Assembly (NCBI RefSeq): GCF_001429285.1
Contig: NZ_LMJJ01000012.1
Location: forward strand, 248,530 to 312,529
Direction of reading: 5' to 3'
DNA length: 64,000 nt
DNA from: Ensifer sp. Root278
GTDB lineage: Bacteria > Pseudomonadota > Alphaproteobacteria > Rhizobiales > Rhizobiaceae
Shown here: in pieces, positions 52,499-62,238 of the stretch
Position numbering within the stretch: position 1 is the stretch's first letter
Layout of the letters: every line of letters begins with the position of its first letter
Notes under the pieces: model-generated
The model's input: only the letters and a program-made list of their open reading frames with translations
Database searches by the model: none
What the model was told of the DNA's origin: nothing
Program-made: the position numbers and the translations under genes

Positions 52499-53380
52499 TC
52501 ACTTGAGCGTCGGCGCCCGCATCCGCTCGTCGAGCGCCCGTTTCAGCTGGTCCTTGATGGCGACGGTTCCGTTCAGCACGTCCTGGGCCCGCAGAAAATC
52601 CATCACCCGGTAGCGGCCGACATCGGGGCGCAGCAGGATATCCGGTGCCCCTTCCTTGAGCTTCATCGCGATGATCGACTGCATCATCAACTGGCTCGCA
52701 CCGAACAGGCTGTCGATGCGGCTCGGGATCGTCTTGCCGTCGCCGTCAGGACCACCGACGACGTCGACGGCGATGACGATGTCCGCCAGGCCGCGCAGAT
52801 GATCGAAGGGGATAGGGTTGTAGATGCCGCCGTCGATCATCACGCGCCCGCCGATCTTCACCGGGATGAAGATCGCCGGCAGGGCAGCGGAGGCAGCCAG
52901 CGCCTGCCACAGGTCACCCTTTTCGCAGATATGTTCTGTCTGGCCGTAATAGTCGGTAGCGACCACCTTGAGCGGAATGCCTAGATCCGAGAACTTCGGC
53001 GGAATGGCCTCGGGCAGAAAAGCCCTGAGAACGCGCTCGACATTGAATTGCCCGAAACGAAAACCGTTCGCCATGGCTTCGGAAAGGCTCGACGGCCGCA
53101 ATTGCCAGAGCCGATTGAGGACCTCGCGGCGATGGCCGATGGTCGAGAGCGTGTGGCCCCTGATCTCTTCGCCGCGCATGCCGGCCGCCATGCCGGCACC
53201 CATGATTGCGCCTATCGAAGAGCCGGCGATCGCCACCGGGCGAATGCCGAGCTCGTCCAGGGCCTCGATGACGTGAATATGCGCAAGCCCGCGCGCGCCG
53301 CCGCCGCCAAGCGCCAGGGCCACCGTCGGTTGGCTCGTCACCTGCGTCGGCGCCTTCGTCATCGAAAGATCCTGCTTCAT
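52499..53380 (-). CDS. Patatin-like phospholipase family protein
   Basis: 293 aa from the ATG at 53380, placed eight bases after GGAGG; an ATG two codons earlier (53386) is too close to that site. Ser/Asp dyad hydrolase: oxyanion loop ALGGGGARGLAHI, nucleophile GSSIGAIMG (GxSxG), and DGGIYNP (DGG motif). Cytosolic or membrane-associated RssA-like lipid hydrolase; substrate unknown. Composite repeat R4 begins 15 bases upstream of the start codon. Confidence 0.93.
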   Translation of the reverse strand: MKQDLSMTKAPTQVTSQPTVALALGGGGARGLAHIHVIEALDELGIRPVAIAGSSIGAIMGAGMAAGMRGEEIRGHTLSTIGHRREVLNRLWQLRPSSLSEAMANGFRFGQFNVERVLRAFLPEAIPPKFSDLGIPLKVVATDYYGQTEHICEKGDLWQALAASAALPAIFIPVKIGGRVMIDGGIYNPIPFDHLRGLADIVIAVDVVGGPDGDGKTIPSRIDSLFGASQLMMQSIIAMKLKEGAPDILLRPDVGRYRVMDFLRAQDVLNGTVAIKDQLKRALDERMRAPTLK

Positions 53381-53394
53381 CGGCATGTCCTCCG

Positions 53395-53447
53395 CTTCTG
53401 CATGATTCCCTAAAGCGGAATCATTTTAAGGACAAATTATGCAGAAG
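53395..53447. repeat. Half copy of composite repeat (R4), upstream of the patatin gene
   Basis: CTTCTGCAT (53395-53403) and ATGCAGAAG (53439-53447) are perfect 9-bp arms around GATTCCCTAAAGCGG and AATCATTTTAAGGACAAAT. The reverse complement aligns closely with the CTGCAT module of R1 (CCTTAAATCGATTCC region). Only this module is present. It lies directly beside the ribosome site of the patatin gene, so it probably forms a hairpin in its mRNA leader. Confidence 0.75.
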
Positions 53448-53526
53448 GTCGCCGTAAGGCGCGGGATAAGGAAACGTGTATGGTCGGCGTCAGCCTATCT
53501 TCGCAAAGAAATCGAAAATATGACGG

Positions 53527-54087
53527 TCAGGCACCGCGGAAGCGGTAGAAATGCATGCGTGTATCGCCGAAGGCTCTGACATCGAGCCGCTCGAACACGG
53601 CCGTCGGCGCGGGCTGAACGTCCGCCCGCTCTTCGAGGATCACCAGTGCATCGGGGACGAGCCAATTGCCGGCGGCGGCAGATTCCAGCGCCTTCTCGCC
53701 GAGACCCTTCGCGTAGGGCGGATCGGCGAAAACCAGATGAAACGGCTCCATCGTGCCGACGCCGCCGAGGCTGGTGGCGTCACGGCGGAAGACCTTGGCT
53801 CGGCCCTGGAGGCCGAGCGTTTCGATGTTCGTCTGCAGAAGTCCCCTGCCCTCGACGCCCTGCTCGACGAAGAGTGCCTGCCGGCACCCGCGTGAGAGAG
53901 CCTCGAAGCCAACGGCGCCGGTGCCCGCAAAAAGGTCGAGCACACGGGTGCCGTCGAGCGCCTCCGGATAGGAATGGCTCAGGATGTTGAACAGGCTTTC
54001 GCGCGTCCGGTCCGTGGTCGGACGGATATCGTTGGACTTGGGGGTCGCAAGGCTGCGCCCCCGAAACTCTCCACCGACGATACGCAC
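53527..54087 (-). CDS. rsmD: 16S rRNA (guanine966-N2)-methyltransferase
   Basis: 186 aa, GTG start at 54087. Methylates G966 of 16S rRNA in the assembled 30S subunit. N-terminal RIVGGEFRGRSLATP, DIRPTTDRTRESLFNIL, SAM motif VLDLFAGTGAVGFEALSRG, and the amino-methylase DPPY (FADPPYAKG). It begins six bases after the stop of the RluB-type gene, so the two rRNA modification genes form an operon. Confidence 0.96.
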   Translation of the reverse strand: MRIVGGEFRGRSLATPKSNDIRPTTDRTRESLFNILSHSYPEALDGTRVLDLFAGTGAVGFEALSRGCRQALFVEQGVEGRGLLQTNIETLGLQGRAKVFRRDATSLGGVGTMEPFHLVFADPPYAKGLGEKALESAAAGNWLVPDALVILEERADVQPAPTAVFERLDVRAFGDTRMHFYRFRGA

Positions 54088-54093
54088 CGCCGC

Positions 54094-56268
54094 TTAGTTT
54101 CCTCTGCCGCGCGGCTTGCCGCCGCCGGCCGGGCGTCCGCCACCACCGGAGCGTCCAGCGCCGCCGGGGCGCCCACCGCCGGGTTTGCCGCCGCCGGGCT
54201 TGCCACCGCGCGGACCGCCAGTGCGTTCGCCAAAGGACTTTCCACCGGACGGCTTGCCCCCGAAGGACTTGCCGCGGGGTTTATCGCCGAACGGACGGTC
54301 CCCGCCTTCACGGCGCGGCGGACGATCGCCCTCGGCGCGTGGGGCTCTTGGCTTGTCGGAATAGCTGCGCGGGCCGCCGTCGGCGCGGGCAGGCCGATCA
54401 CCGAACGGTCGGTCTCCACCTTCGCGGCGTGGCGGACGATCGCCCTCGGCACGCGGGGTCCTCGGCTTGTCGGAATAGCTGCGTGGACCACCCTCGGAGC
54501 GGGCAGGTCGATCACCACGCGGGCGGTCGCCACCTTCGCGGCGGGCAGGCCGGTCGCCATCGGCGCGCGGGAACCGCGGCTTGTCGGAGAAGCTGCGCGG
54601 CCCGCCTTCAGAACGAGCAGGACGGTCGCCGCCTTCACGGCGCGCAGGACGGTCACCGTGATCGCGCGACCTGCGGTCTCCCGCGTCGCCCGCCTTGCGC
54701 CGACCGAAGCCGCCATCCCGGCCCTCGTCCTTGCCGCGACGGGCAGGCTCGCTGGCGCTGATCCATTCACCCTCTTCGTCGCGACGCTTGACCGGCGCGG
54801 CCGCAGCGGGACGATCGAAGTCCCTGTGCGAGCCGCCCTTGCGGTCCGGGTCGAACTTGCCGGATGTCTTCGTCGCAAAGCCATCCTTGCTGCGACCGTA
54901 GCGCTTGGTCTTCGGCACGCCTTCCGGACGCTCGCGACGGGCGGGCTTCTCCGTGGCGTCGCCTTCAGCGGATTTCGGCTTCTTTTCGGCCAGCGGACGG
55001 GCGCCCGGCGCCATCCAGACATTGGCGGTGCGGGCGCGCTGCGCCGGCGCGCGCTTCGGCCGGTCCTCAAACTTGGCGTCACGGTCGTCGCGGGAGCCGC
55101 CCTTGCCACGAGGACCGTCCTTGCGGCCGCCGTCACGGCGATCGTCGCGACGCGTGTCGAGCCGGGCCAGAGCACGCTCGCGCTTGTCCTCCGGCTTTTC
55201 CCAGCGGTTGGCACGTTCAGGCCGGCGCGTATCGGCGGTATCATCCTCCGGCGCGTCGCCGGCTACGGTCGCTGCCTGATCGTTGTAAAGCGGTGCGTCG
55301 AAGTTTGCCTTGGCATCCTCGATCAGGCGCGGCCCGAGCTGATCGCGGAGCGTCCGGCCACGGATTTCCTGGACATGTCCCTCCGGCAGTTCGCCGAGCT
55401 GGAAGGGTCCATAGGAAATGCGGATGAGGCGGTTGACGTCGAGACCGAGCGCGCCGAGCACGTTCTTGATCTCGCGGTTCTTGCCTTCGCGCAGCCCCAT
55501 GGTGATCCAGACGTTCGAGCCCTGCACCCGGTCCAGCGTCGCCTCGATCGCGCCATAGAGCACGCCGTCGACGGCGATACCGTCCTTCAGCCGGTCGAGC
55601 GCTTCCTGATCGATCTCGCCGTGGGCGCGAACGCGGTAGCGGCGCAGCCAGCCGGTCGACGGTAGTTCGAGCACACGGGCAAGACCACCATCGTTGGTCA
55701 AAAGCAGCAGGCCCTCGGTGTTGATGTCGAGGCGGCCGATCGACAGAACGCGCGGCAGTTCGTCGGGCAGGTTTTCGAATACGGTTGGGCGGCCTTCCGG
55801 ATCGGCATTGGTGGTCACTAGGCCGGCCGGCTTGTGGTAGAGCCAGAGGCGCGTGCGCTCGATGCCGCGGATCGGCTGACCATCGACCTCGATCGCATCG
55901 GCAAGCGTCGCGTTGACGACCGGCGTATCGAGAATGACGCCGTTGAGCTTGATGCGGCCTTCCATGATCATGCGCTCGACGTCGCGGCGCGAGGCGACGC
56001 CGGCGCGCGCCAGGATCTTGGAGATGCGCTGCGGTTCGTCGACACCCGGAGCAGCCGCGTTCGGGCGCTCCCTGGCCGGACGCGAAGCGCCGGTCTTTGG
56101 TCCGAAGGACTTGGGGCCGTCAGCCTTCGGTCCGGAGGTCTTGGCGCCAAATGTCTTCGGGCCTGCAACCTTTTTCGGTGCTCCAGCCTTCTTGTCGGCG
56201 AAATGCGGTTTCTTGTCCCGGCCGGCGGACTTGCCGCCAGGCCGTGTGGGCTTGTCTTTGGATGTCAT
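54094..56268 (-). CDS. rluB: RluB/RsuA-type pseudouridine synthase with a long repetitive basic tail
   Basis: 724 aa, far longer than the roughly 250-300 aa core. Residues 1-75 are Lys/Gly/Pro-rich. An S4 RNA-binding domain (about 78-125, QRISKILARAGVASRRDVERMI) is followed by the synthase domain (about 138-300) with catalytic Asp181 in IGRLDINTEG. From about residue 345 to the end the protein is highly charged, Arg/Gly-rich and disordered. Residues 538-665 are tandem repeats of 33-38 aa built on GDRPARREGGDRP and GGPRSYSDKPR. Expected to modify 23S rRNA; the tail may bind RNA. Confidence 0.9.
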   Translation of the reverse strand: MTSKDKPTRPGGKSAGRDKKPHFADKKAGAPKKVAGPKTFGAKTSGPKADGPKSFGPKTGASRPARERPNAAAPGVDEPQRISKILARAGVASRRDVERMIMEGRIKLNGVILDTPVVNATLADAIEVDGQPIRGIERTRLWLYHKPAGLVTTNADPEGRPTVFENLPDELPRVLSIGRLDINTEGLLLLTNDGGLARVLELPSTGWLRRYRVRAHGEIDQEALDRLKDGIAVDGVLYGAIEATLDRVQGSNVWITMGLREGKNREIKNVLGALGLDVNRLIRISYGPFQLGELPEGHVQEIRGRTLRDQLGPRLIEDAKANFDAPLYNDQAATVAGDAPEDDTADTRRPERANRWEKPEDKRERALARLDTRRDDRRDGGRKDGPRGKGGSRDDRDAKFEDRPKRAPAQRARTANVWMAPGARPLAEKKPKSAEGDATEKPARRERPEGVPKTKRYGRSKDGFATKTSGKFDPDRKGGSHRDFDRPAAAAPVKRRDEEGEWISASEPARRGKDEGRDGGFGRRKAGDAGDRRSRDHGDRPARREGGDRPARSEGGPRSFSDKPRFPRADGDRPARREGGDRPRGDRPARSEGGPRSYSDKPRTPRAEGDRPPRREGGDRPFGDRPARADGGPRSYSDKPRAPRAEGDRPPRREGGDRPFGDKPRGKSFGGKPSGGKSFGERTGGPRGGKPGGGKPGGGRPGGAGRSGGGGRPAGGGKPRGRGN
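54274..54657 (-). repeat. Tandem repeat inside the RluB-type gene
   Basis: Three full units of 33, 38 and 38 codons and a partial fourth (residues 538-570, 571-608, 609-646, 647-665). The 114-bp DNA units are also alike, so copy number could vary by slippage or recombination. All units keep the reading frame. Confidence 0.85.
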
Positions 56269-56341
56269 TTGTGTTGCCTGCCTTTTGCGGCTGTCCTATC
56301 AGGTCGCGGCCCGTGGGTTAAGAGAAATTATTGTTTGAGCG

Positions 56342-56791
56342 ATGGCTGAGACGACACACTTCATGGATGTGGCCCTTGAGGAGGCCAGGAAGGCGGCAGA
56401 ACGCGGCGAAGTGCCGATCGGCGCCGTGGTCGTTTTCGATGGCCAGATCGTCTCCCGCGCCGGCAATCGCACCCGTGAACTCAACGACGTGACTGCACAT
56501 GCGGAGATTGTCGCCATCCGCGAGGCTGCTGCCGTCCTCAAGGACGAAAGGCTGACGGGCGCCGATCTCTACGTCACCCTCGAACCCTGCACCATGTGCG
56601 CCGCGGCGATTTCGTTCGCCCGCATCCGCCGCCTCTACTACGGCGCGGACGATCCGAAGGGCGGCGCGGTCGACAGCGGCGTGCGCTTCTTCGGTTCTCC
56701 CACCTGCCATCACGTGCCGGACGTTTATTCGGGCCTCGCCGAGCGCGAGGCTGCCGACCTTCTCAGGAATTTCTTCGCCGGCAAGCGGTGA
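56342..56791 (+). CDS. tadA: tRNA-specific adenosine deaminase
   Basis: 149 aa. Converts A34 of tRNA-Arg(ACG) to inosine. Zinc site: HAEIVAIREA (His plus catalytic Glu) and PCTMCAAAI (two Cys). GGAVDSGVRFF and the C-terminal LLRNFFAGKR fit TadA. Divergent from the RluB-type gene, with 73 bp between the starts. Essential in most bacteria. Confidence 0.96.
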   Translation: MAETTHFMDVALEEARKAAERGEVPIGAVVVFDGQIVSRAGNRTRELNDVTAHAEIVAIREAAAVLKDERLTGADLYVTLEPCTMCAAAISFARIRRLYYGADDPKGGAVDSGVRFFGSPTCHHVPDVYSGLAEREAADLLRNFFAGKR

Positions 56792-56842
56792 AACCAATCC
56801 CGACTCTGAACGCGAGCCCGTTTCAGATTTTCTGAGGTCGCC

Positions 56843-57322
56843 TCAGTCGGCCGCGAAGCTTTCGAGGGCCGCGCCGGAGAGACGGTAGCGCGTCCATTCG
56901 GACATCGGCTCGGCACCGACCGCCTCGTAGACCCGTATCGCCGGCTCGTTCCAGTCGAGCACGCTCCATTCGAAGCGGCCGCAGCCTTCCTTGACGGCAA
57001 TTTTCGCCAGATGCTTCAGCAGCATCTTGCCAGCGCCGGAGCCACGGCAATCCGGCGTAACGTAAAGGTCCTCAAGGTAGAGACCCTTGCGTGCCTGCCA
57101 GGTCGAATAGTTGTAGAACCACATGGCGAAGCCTGCGGGCTTGCCGTCCTTCTCGCAGATCACGGCGCGGGTAATGGAACCCGGACCAAAGAGCGAGGCC
57201 TGCAACATCTCGACCGTCGCCTCGACTGCGTCGGGCTCCTTCTCGTAGATGGCAAGTTCGGTGATGAAGCGCAGAATGGTCTGCGCGTCTTCCGGGCGAG
57301 CGTCGCGAATGCTGATCGTCAT
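56843..57322 (-). CDS. GNAT family N-acetyltransferase
   Basis: 159 aa. Opens ISIRDARPEDAQTILRFITELAIYEKEPD, seen in parts, then the acetyl-CoA loop YVTPDCRGSGAGKMLLKHLA (R/QxxGxG/A as RGSGAG) and a C-terminal EWSVLDWNEPAIRVYEAVGAEPMSEWTRYRL typical of the SSAT/diamine-type branch. The substrate is not determinable. Convergent with tadA; 14 bp after the lipoprotein gene upstream on the same strand. Confidence 0.92.
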   Translation of the reverse strand: MTISIRDARPEDAQTILRFITELAIYEKEPDAVEATVEMLQASLFGPGSITRAVICEKDGKPAGFAMWFYNYSTWQARKGLYLEDLYVTPDCRGSGAGKMLLKHLAKIAVKEGCGRFEWSVLDWNEPAIRVYEAVGAEPMSEWTRYRLSGAALESFAAD

Positions 57323-57336
57323 GGCTTATGCGCTGC

Positions 57337-57957
57337 TTAGAAAGGCCAATACCACTTGGAGCCGGAATTCTTGATCTGCGCCTCCTTCTTGCGGCGGCGC
57401 TCCTTGTCCTTCTCCGGCTCGCCGAGTTCGGTCTCGGTACCCTCCGGCAGGCGGCGGTAATCAAGCGGCGGATCGCTGAGGAAGCGTCGCTTGTCGGAAT
57501 AGGCGCCCATCTCGATCTTACGGCCTGCGCGATAAGCTTCCTGCTGCTCCTTGGCCGAGAGCCGGCGGCCGTTGGCGCTAGCCTTGGCAAGCGGGGAAAC
57601 GTAGTTCGGGTTGTTCTTGTTCGCGTCGGCCTCTTCGCGCAGACGGTTGCGAACCTCTTCCGGAGACTCGACCCATTCCGGGTTAGCCTCACGGCTGGCA
57701 AGCGACTTCTGCGGCTCGACGAGAGCAGTCTGCTGCGCCGACGGCGGCAGAACGAGGCCGGGGCGCGGCTGATACTTGACCGGATCACGCTTCGGCGGGC
57801 CGAAGCTGGCGACGCTGCCGAGGTCGTCCATGAGCTGTTCGCCGGCGGTCTTGTCCGTGCCATAGGTCGGGCCGCCGATGCAGCCCGAAAGCACCAGGCC
57901 GCTCGTCAAAATGGCGGCCACGCTGGCAAACACTCGCAACTCTCGCGTCATTTCCAT
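57337..57957 (-). CDS. Predicted lipoprotein, unknown function
   Basis: 206 aa from the ATG at 57957 with AAGGA upstream; a frame to 58209 is unsupported. Residues 5-28 are a lipoprotein signal with lipobox VLSGC. The mature part is hydrophilic, Arg/Glu/Pro-rich and ends in SGSKWYWPF. No catalytic motif. Probably an outer-membrane or periplasmic lipoprotein; similar proteins with this conserved end are common in rhizobia next to ileS. It lies downstream of ileS on the same strand (127-bp spacer). Confidence 0.85.
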   Translation of the reverse strand: MEMTRELRVFASVAAILTSGLVLSGCIGGPTYGTDKTAGEQLMDDLGSVASFGPPKRDPVKYQPRPGLVLPPSAQQTALVEPQKSLASREANPEWVESPEEVRNRLREEADANKNNPNYVSPLAKASANGRRLSAKEQQEAYRAGRKIEMGAYSDKRRFLSDPPLDYRRLPEGTETELGEPEKDKERRRKKEAQIKNSGSKWYWPF

Positions 57958-58084
57958 GAGATTCCTTCCAGCCGGCCACCGGTCAGCGCGGCCACTCAAG
58001 CGCCCATGGCGGAGAAATCCGCCAAATTTCGGGCAGGTTTTACCGGATGAACGCAACGAGTGCAATTCATCCGGTAACAATGCG

Positions 58085-60994
58085 TTAAGCCTTGAAACCA
58101 AGTTCGCGCAAGGCAGCGGCGTCACGGGCCGACACGTCGGGGTAGATCGGGTCGGAACCGACATCGGTCGTGATCCGCCAGGAGCGGGCGCATTTCTGGC
58201 CTTCGGCAAGCTTCGGCACGACGCTCACCTTGGCCACGTCGGCAAGGCGGAACGCATCCGCAGGGCCTTCCGCGGCTTCGATCACGATGCCCGACGTGAT
58301 GCAGATCTCGGCGAAGTCCTGGCCTTCCAGCGCCTTCAAGAGTTCCGGATCGGCGACGTAGACGACCGGAGCCGCTTCCAGCGACGAGCCGATGCGCTTG
58401 TCCTTGCGCTCGATCTCGAGCGCACCGGTGACAACGGTGCGGACCGTACGGATCTTGTCCCACTTGGCTTCGAGCACATCGTTCTTCCATTCCGCCGGGA
58501 TCGCCGGGAACTGTTCGAGATGCACCGAAACCGCATCGGGCTTCCGCGACAGCCAGGCTTCTTCCGAGGTGAACGGCAGCATCGGCGCCAGCCACAGGAC
58601 GAGGCAATCGAAGAGCTTGCGGATGACGGCGAGTGCCGAACGGCGGCGCAGGCTCGACGGCGCATCGCAGTAGAGCGCGTCCTTGCGCACGTCGAAATAG
58701 AAAGCCGAGAGCTCGACGTTCGAGAAATCGATCAACGCACGGGCGATCTTCTTGAAGTCGAAGGCATCGTAGCCTTCGCGCACAAGCTGATCGAGTTCCG
58801 CCAGCCGATGCAGCATCAGCTTTTCGAGTTCCGGCATGTCGGCATAGGCGATCTCTTCACCCTTGTCGTGGGCAAGCGTGCCGAGCATCCAGCGGACCGT
58901 GTTGCGCAGCTTGCGATAGGCGTCGATGTTGGTCTGGATGATCGTCTTGCCGAGACGCTGATCCTCCCAATAGTCCGTCGTCATCACCCACAGGCGCAGG
59001 ATATCGGCGCCGGCATCCTTCATCACCTCCTGCGGCGTGACGGTGTTGCCCTTGGACTTCGACATCTTCTCGCCCTTCTCATCCATGGTGAAGCCATGGG
59101 TGACAACGGCGTTGTAGGGCGCGCGGCCGCGCGTCGCGCAGGCCTCGAGCAGCGAGGAATGGAACCAGCCGCGATGCTGGTCCGAACCTTCGAGATAGAC
59201 GTCGGCCGGCCACTTCAGGTCCGGACGGTCTTCGAGCGTGAAGGTGTGGGTCGAACCGGAATCGAACCACACGTCGAGGATGTCCATCACCTGGTGCCAC
59301 TTTTCGTGGTCGTGGTCGTTGCCGAGGAAGCGATCCTTGGCACCTTCGGCAAACCAGGCATCGGCGCCCTCCTGCTCGAACGCGTCGAGGATGCGGGCGT
59401 TGACGGCCTCGTCGATCAGGATCTCGCCCTGGTCGTCGGCAAAGATCGCGATCGGCACGCCCCAGGCGCGCTGACGCGAGAGCACCCAGTCCGGGCGTCC
59501 CTCGATCATCGCGCGCAGGCGGTTCTGGCCGGCGCCGGGAACGAAGCGGGTGTCGTCGATGGCCGAAAGCGCACGCGAACGCAGCGTTGTGCCGTCGCCG
59601 AACGCCTTGTCCATATAGACGAACCATTGCGGCGTGTTGCGGAAGATGACCGGCTTCTTGGAACGCCAGGAATGCGGATAGGAGTGTTTCAGGCGGCCGC
59701 GGGCAAAGAGCGCATGACGGGCGATCAGCGCCTTGATGACGCGATCGTTGGCGTCGCCCTTCTTGCCCTTGTCGTCGATGACGCGGCCGGCGCCACCTTC
59801 GGCATCGGGACCGAAGCCATGGGCGTCGGCAGTGAAGTAGCCGGCATCGTCGACCGTGAACGGGATCGCCGAGGAGATACCGCGGGCTTCGAGCGCGCGG
59901 GCACTGTCCATCCAGGCATCAAAGTCCTCGCGGCCGTGACCGGGGGCGGTGTGCACGAAGCCGGTGCCGGCATCGTCGGTGACATGATCGCCATCGAGCA
60001 GCGGCACCTTGAAAGCGTAACCGCCACCGAGACCATGCAGCGGATGGGCGCAGGTGACGGCAGAAAGCTCGTTGGCCTCAAGGTCGCGAACGAAATTGAA
60101 GGTGAGCTTGGCCTTGGCTGCGGATTCGTCGGCCAGGCGCTTGGCGAAGATCAACTTCTCGCCCGGCTGCGGGCCGAAGTCGTTCTCGGCGGTCGCCACT
60201 TCATAGAGGCCATAGGCATAACGCGACGAGAAGGCGATGGCGCGGTTGCCCGGGATGGTCCAGGGCGTTGTCGTCCAGATCACGACGAAGGCGCCGGAAA
60301 GCGCGTCCGGACCTTCGGTGACCGGGAACTTCACCCAGATCATGTCGCTCTCGACATCGGCATATTCGACTTCGGCTTCGGCAAGCGCGGTGCGCTCGAC
60401 GACCGACCACATGACCGGCTTGGAGCCGCGATAGAGCTGGCCGAGCTTGGCGATCTTCATCAGTTCGCCAGCGATGCGCGCTTCCGCATGGAAGTTCATC
60501 GTCGTGTAGGGATTGTCGAAATCGCCCTCGATGCCGAGGCGCTTGAACTCCTCGGCCTGGACCTGGATCCAGCCGGAGGCGAAGTCACGGCACTCCTTAC
60601 GGAATTCGTTGACCGGGACCTCGTCCTTGTTCTGGCCCTTCTCGCGGTATTTCTCCTCGATCTTCCACTCGATCGGCAGACCGTGGCAGTCCCAGCCGGG
60701 CACATAGTTGGCGTCGAAGCCGCGCATCTGGAACGAGCGATTGATGACGTCCTTGAGGATCTTGTTCAGCGCATGGCCGATGTGGATGTTGCCGTTCGCA
60801 TAGGGCGGGCCGTCATGCAGCACAAACTTGTCGCGGCCGGCGGCCGATGCGCGCAGCTTCTTGTAGAGGCCCATCTGCTGCCAGCGGGCCACCGTTTCCG
60901 GCTCCTTCTGCGGCAGGCCGGCGCGCATCGGGAATTCCGTCTGCGGCAGATAGAGGGTCGAGGAGTAGTCGATCTTTTCAGCGGTATCGGTCAT
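58085..60994 (-). CDS. ileS: Isoleucyl-tRNA synthetase
   Basis: 969 aa from the ATG at 60994 ([21 protein letters not shown]); the frame to 61129 adds non-conserved residues. Class I synthetase. HIGH motif: [20 protein letters not shown] motif: [10 protein letters not shown]. The CP1 editing domain and the C-terminal anticodon-binding domain are present. The protein ends [16 protein letters not shown] without a Cys-rich zinc ribbon. Full length. ribF lies upstream on the same strand. Confidence 0.97.
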   Translation of the reverse strand: MTDTAEKIDYSSTLYLPQTEFPMRAGLPQKEPETVARWQQMGLYKKLRASAAGRDKFVLHDGPPYANGNIHIGHALNKILKDVINRSFQMRGFDANYVPGWDCHGLPIEWKIEEKYREKGQNKDEVPVNEFRKECRDFASGWIQVQAEEFKRLGIEGDFDNPYTTMNFHAEARIAGELMKIAKLGQLYRGSKPVMWSVVERTALAEAEVEYADVESDMIWVKFPVTEGPDALSGAFVVIWTTTPWTIPGNRAIAFSSRYAYGLYEVATAENDFGPQPGEKLIFAKRLADESAAKAKLTFNFVRDLEANELSAVTCAHPLHGLGGGYAFKVPLLDGDHVTDDAGTGFVHTAPGHGREDFDAWMDSARALEARGISSAIPFTVDDAGYFTADAHGFGPDAEGGAGRVIDDKGKKGDANDRVIKALIARHALFARGRLKHSYPHSWRSKKPVIFRNTPQWFVYMDKAFGDGTTLRSRALSAIDDTRFVPGAGQNRLRAMIEGRPDWVLSRQRAWGVPIAIFADDQGEILIDEAVNARILDAFEQEGADAWFAEGAKDRFLGNDHDHEKWHQVMDILDVWFDSGSTHTFTLEDRPDLKWPADVYLEGSDQHRGWFHSSLLEACATRGRAPYNAVVTHGFTMDEKGEKMSKSKGNTVTPQEVMKDAGADILRLWVMTTDYWEDQRLGKTIIQTNIDAYRKLRNTVRWMLGTLAHDKGEEIAYADMPELEKLMLHRLAELDQLVREGYDAFDFKKIARALIDFSNVELSAFYFDVRKDALYCDAPSSLRRRSALAVIRKLFDCLVLWLAPMLPFTSEEAWLSRKPDAVSVHLEQFPAIPAEWKNDVLEAKWDKIRTVRTVVTGALEIERKDKRIGSSLEAAPVVYVADPELLKALEGQDFAEICITSGIVIEAAEGPADAFRLADVAKVSVVPKLAEGQKCARSWRITTDVGSDPIYPDVSARDAAALRELGFKA

Positions 60995-61205
60995 GGTCTT
61001 TGCAATCGCTTCTTCGCGCGAGGGGCCGCGCATACGAAATGGGCTCGGTATCGAGAGATGACTGGGGCGTCGGAAACGCCGAAATCCCGGACCTTCCGGC
61101 TGACTAAAGCGCGCGGAAGGCCGGGCCAATAATTCGCTGATCGATGATCAATCGACGGTGCCGGGTCATGGTGGCCGGTTGTTTAAGGCGTTTTCCGCCT
61201 TTTGA

Positions 61206-61227
61206 AAAGGTCCGCCGCTGCGCGGAC
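61206..61227 (-). terminator. Possible terminator after ribF
   Basis: On the minus strand GTCCGC (61227-61222), six-base loop, GCGGAC (61215-61210), then CTTTTC. It lies 15 bases past the ribF stop. The stem is only 6 bp, so termination may be partial and allow read-through into ileS. Confidence 0.5.
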
Positions 61228-61241
61228 GCCGAATTCTTTTG

Positions 61242-62225
61242 TCAGGCGAAGTTGAGCTTGCGGTCGATGTCGCCGAGCGGCTGCACACCGGAGAGCAACG
61301 CCCGCGCCTCTGCCTCGTCCTGACGGATCTGCGCCACCAGCGGATCGAGCCCGTCGAACTTCAGTTCGTCGCGCAGGTAGCTGAAGAAGGTGACCGCACA
61401 GATCTCGCCGTAGAGATCGCCCGAAAAGTCGAAGACGAAGGTTTCGAGCAGCGGCTCGCCGTCGCTGTCGACAGTCGGACGGCGCCCGAAGCTCGCGACG
61501 CCGTCGTAGAGCGAGCCGTCGGCCCGACGGAAACGCACGGCGTATATGCCAGGCCTCAGTTCCACCTCGGGCGCAAGCCGCATATTGGCGGTGGGAAAGC
61601 CGAGTTCGCGGCCGAGCTTCTTGCCGCCGATCACTTCCGCCTCGACCAGATAGCGATAGCCGAGCATGCCGGCAGCTTGCGAGACATCACCTTCGCCAAG
61701 CAGCGAGCGCACGTAACTGGACGAGATGACCGATGCGTTTTCGTCGCGGAAGGCATCGACGAGCGTCACGCCAAATCCGTTATCGCCGCCGGCCGCCATC
61801 AGGAAGGCGGGGCCGCCCTCGCGCCCCTTGCCGAAGTGAAAATCGAAACCGGTGACGACATGCGAGGCGTGCAGCCATTCGAGCAGGATACGGTGGATAA
61901 AATCCGATGCGGAAAGCTGCGAGAAGGTGCGGTCGAACGGATACTCGATGACGGCGCCGAAACCCATGCCTTCGAGAATGCGCGCCTTCAGCGGTGCCGG
62001 CGTCAGTCGGAAGACCGGGGTTTCCGGACGGAACACGGTTCTCGGATGCGGCTCGAAGGTCAGCACGAGCGCCGGCACACCGCGCGCATTGGCCTCCTCC
62101 AGCGCCCGATTGAGCACCGACTGGTGACCACGGTGCACGCCGTCGAAGTTACCGATCGCGACGACGCCGCCGCGCAGATGCTGCGGAAGCGGATCACGGG
62201 TCTCGTTGCGATGAAAAACCGTCAT
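61242..62225 (-). CDS. ribF: Bifunctional riboflavin kinase/FAD synthetase
   Basis: 327 aa. The N-terminal FAD-synthetase nucleotidyltransferase domain has GNFDGVHRGHQSVL (HxGH-like) and VSSSYVRSLLGEGDV (a SSTxxR-like site, here SSSYVR). The C-terminal flavokinase domain has GKKLGRELGFPTANM and EPLLETFVFDFSGDLYG. Makes FMN then FAD. ileS is downstream and the HAD-IIA phosphatase is 13 bp upstream on the same strand. Confidence 0.96.
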   Translation of the reverse strand: MTVFHRNETRDPLPQHLRGGVVAIGNFDGVHRGHQSVLNRALEEANARGVPALVLTFEPHPRTVFRPETPVFRLTPAPLKARILEGMGFGAVIEYPFDRTFSQLSASDFIHRILLEWLHASHVVTGFDFHFGKGREGGPAFLMAAGGDNGFGVTLVDAFRDENASVISSSYVRSLLGEGDVSQAAGMLGYRYLVEAEVIGGKKLGRELGFPTANMRLAPEVELRPGIYAVRFRRADGSLYDGVASFGRRPTVDSDGEPLLETFVFDFSGDLYGEICAVTFFSYLRDELKFDGLDPLVAQIRQDEAEARALLSGVQPLGDIDRKLNFA

Positions 62226-62238
62226 CTCCGTCTTCCCG

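Noticed and set aside
53974-55665. Plus-strand frame of 563 codons rich in Ala/Arg/Gly
   Set aside because: It is the shadow of the repetitive tail of the RluB-type gene on the other strand.
57878-61132. Open plus-strand frame of 1084 codons
   Set aside because: It is antisense to ileS, which has clear HIGH and KMSKS motifs. Long antisense frames are expected in GC-rich DNA, and the translation has no domain.
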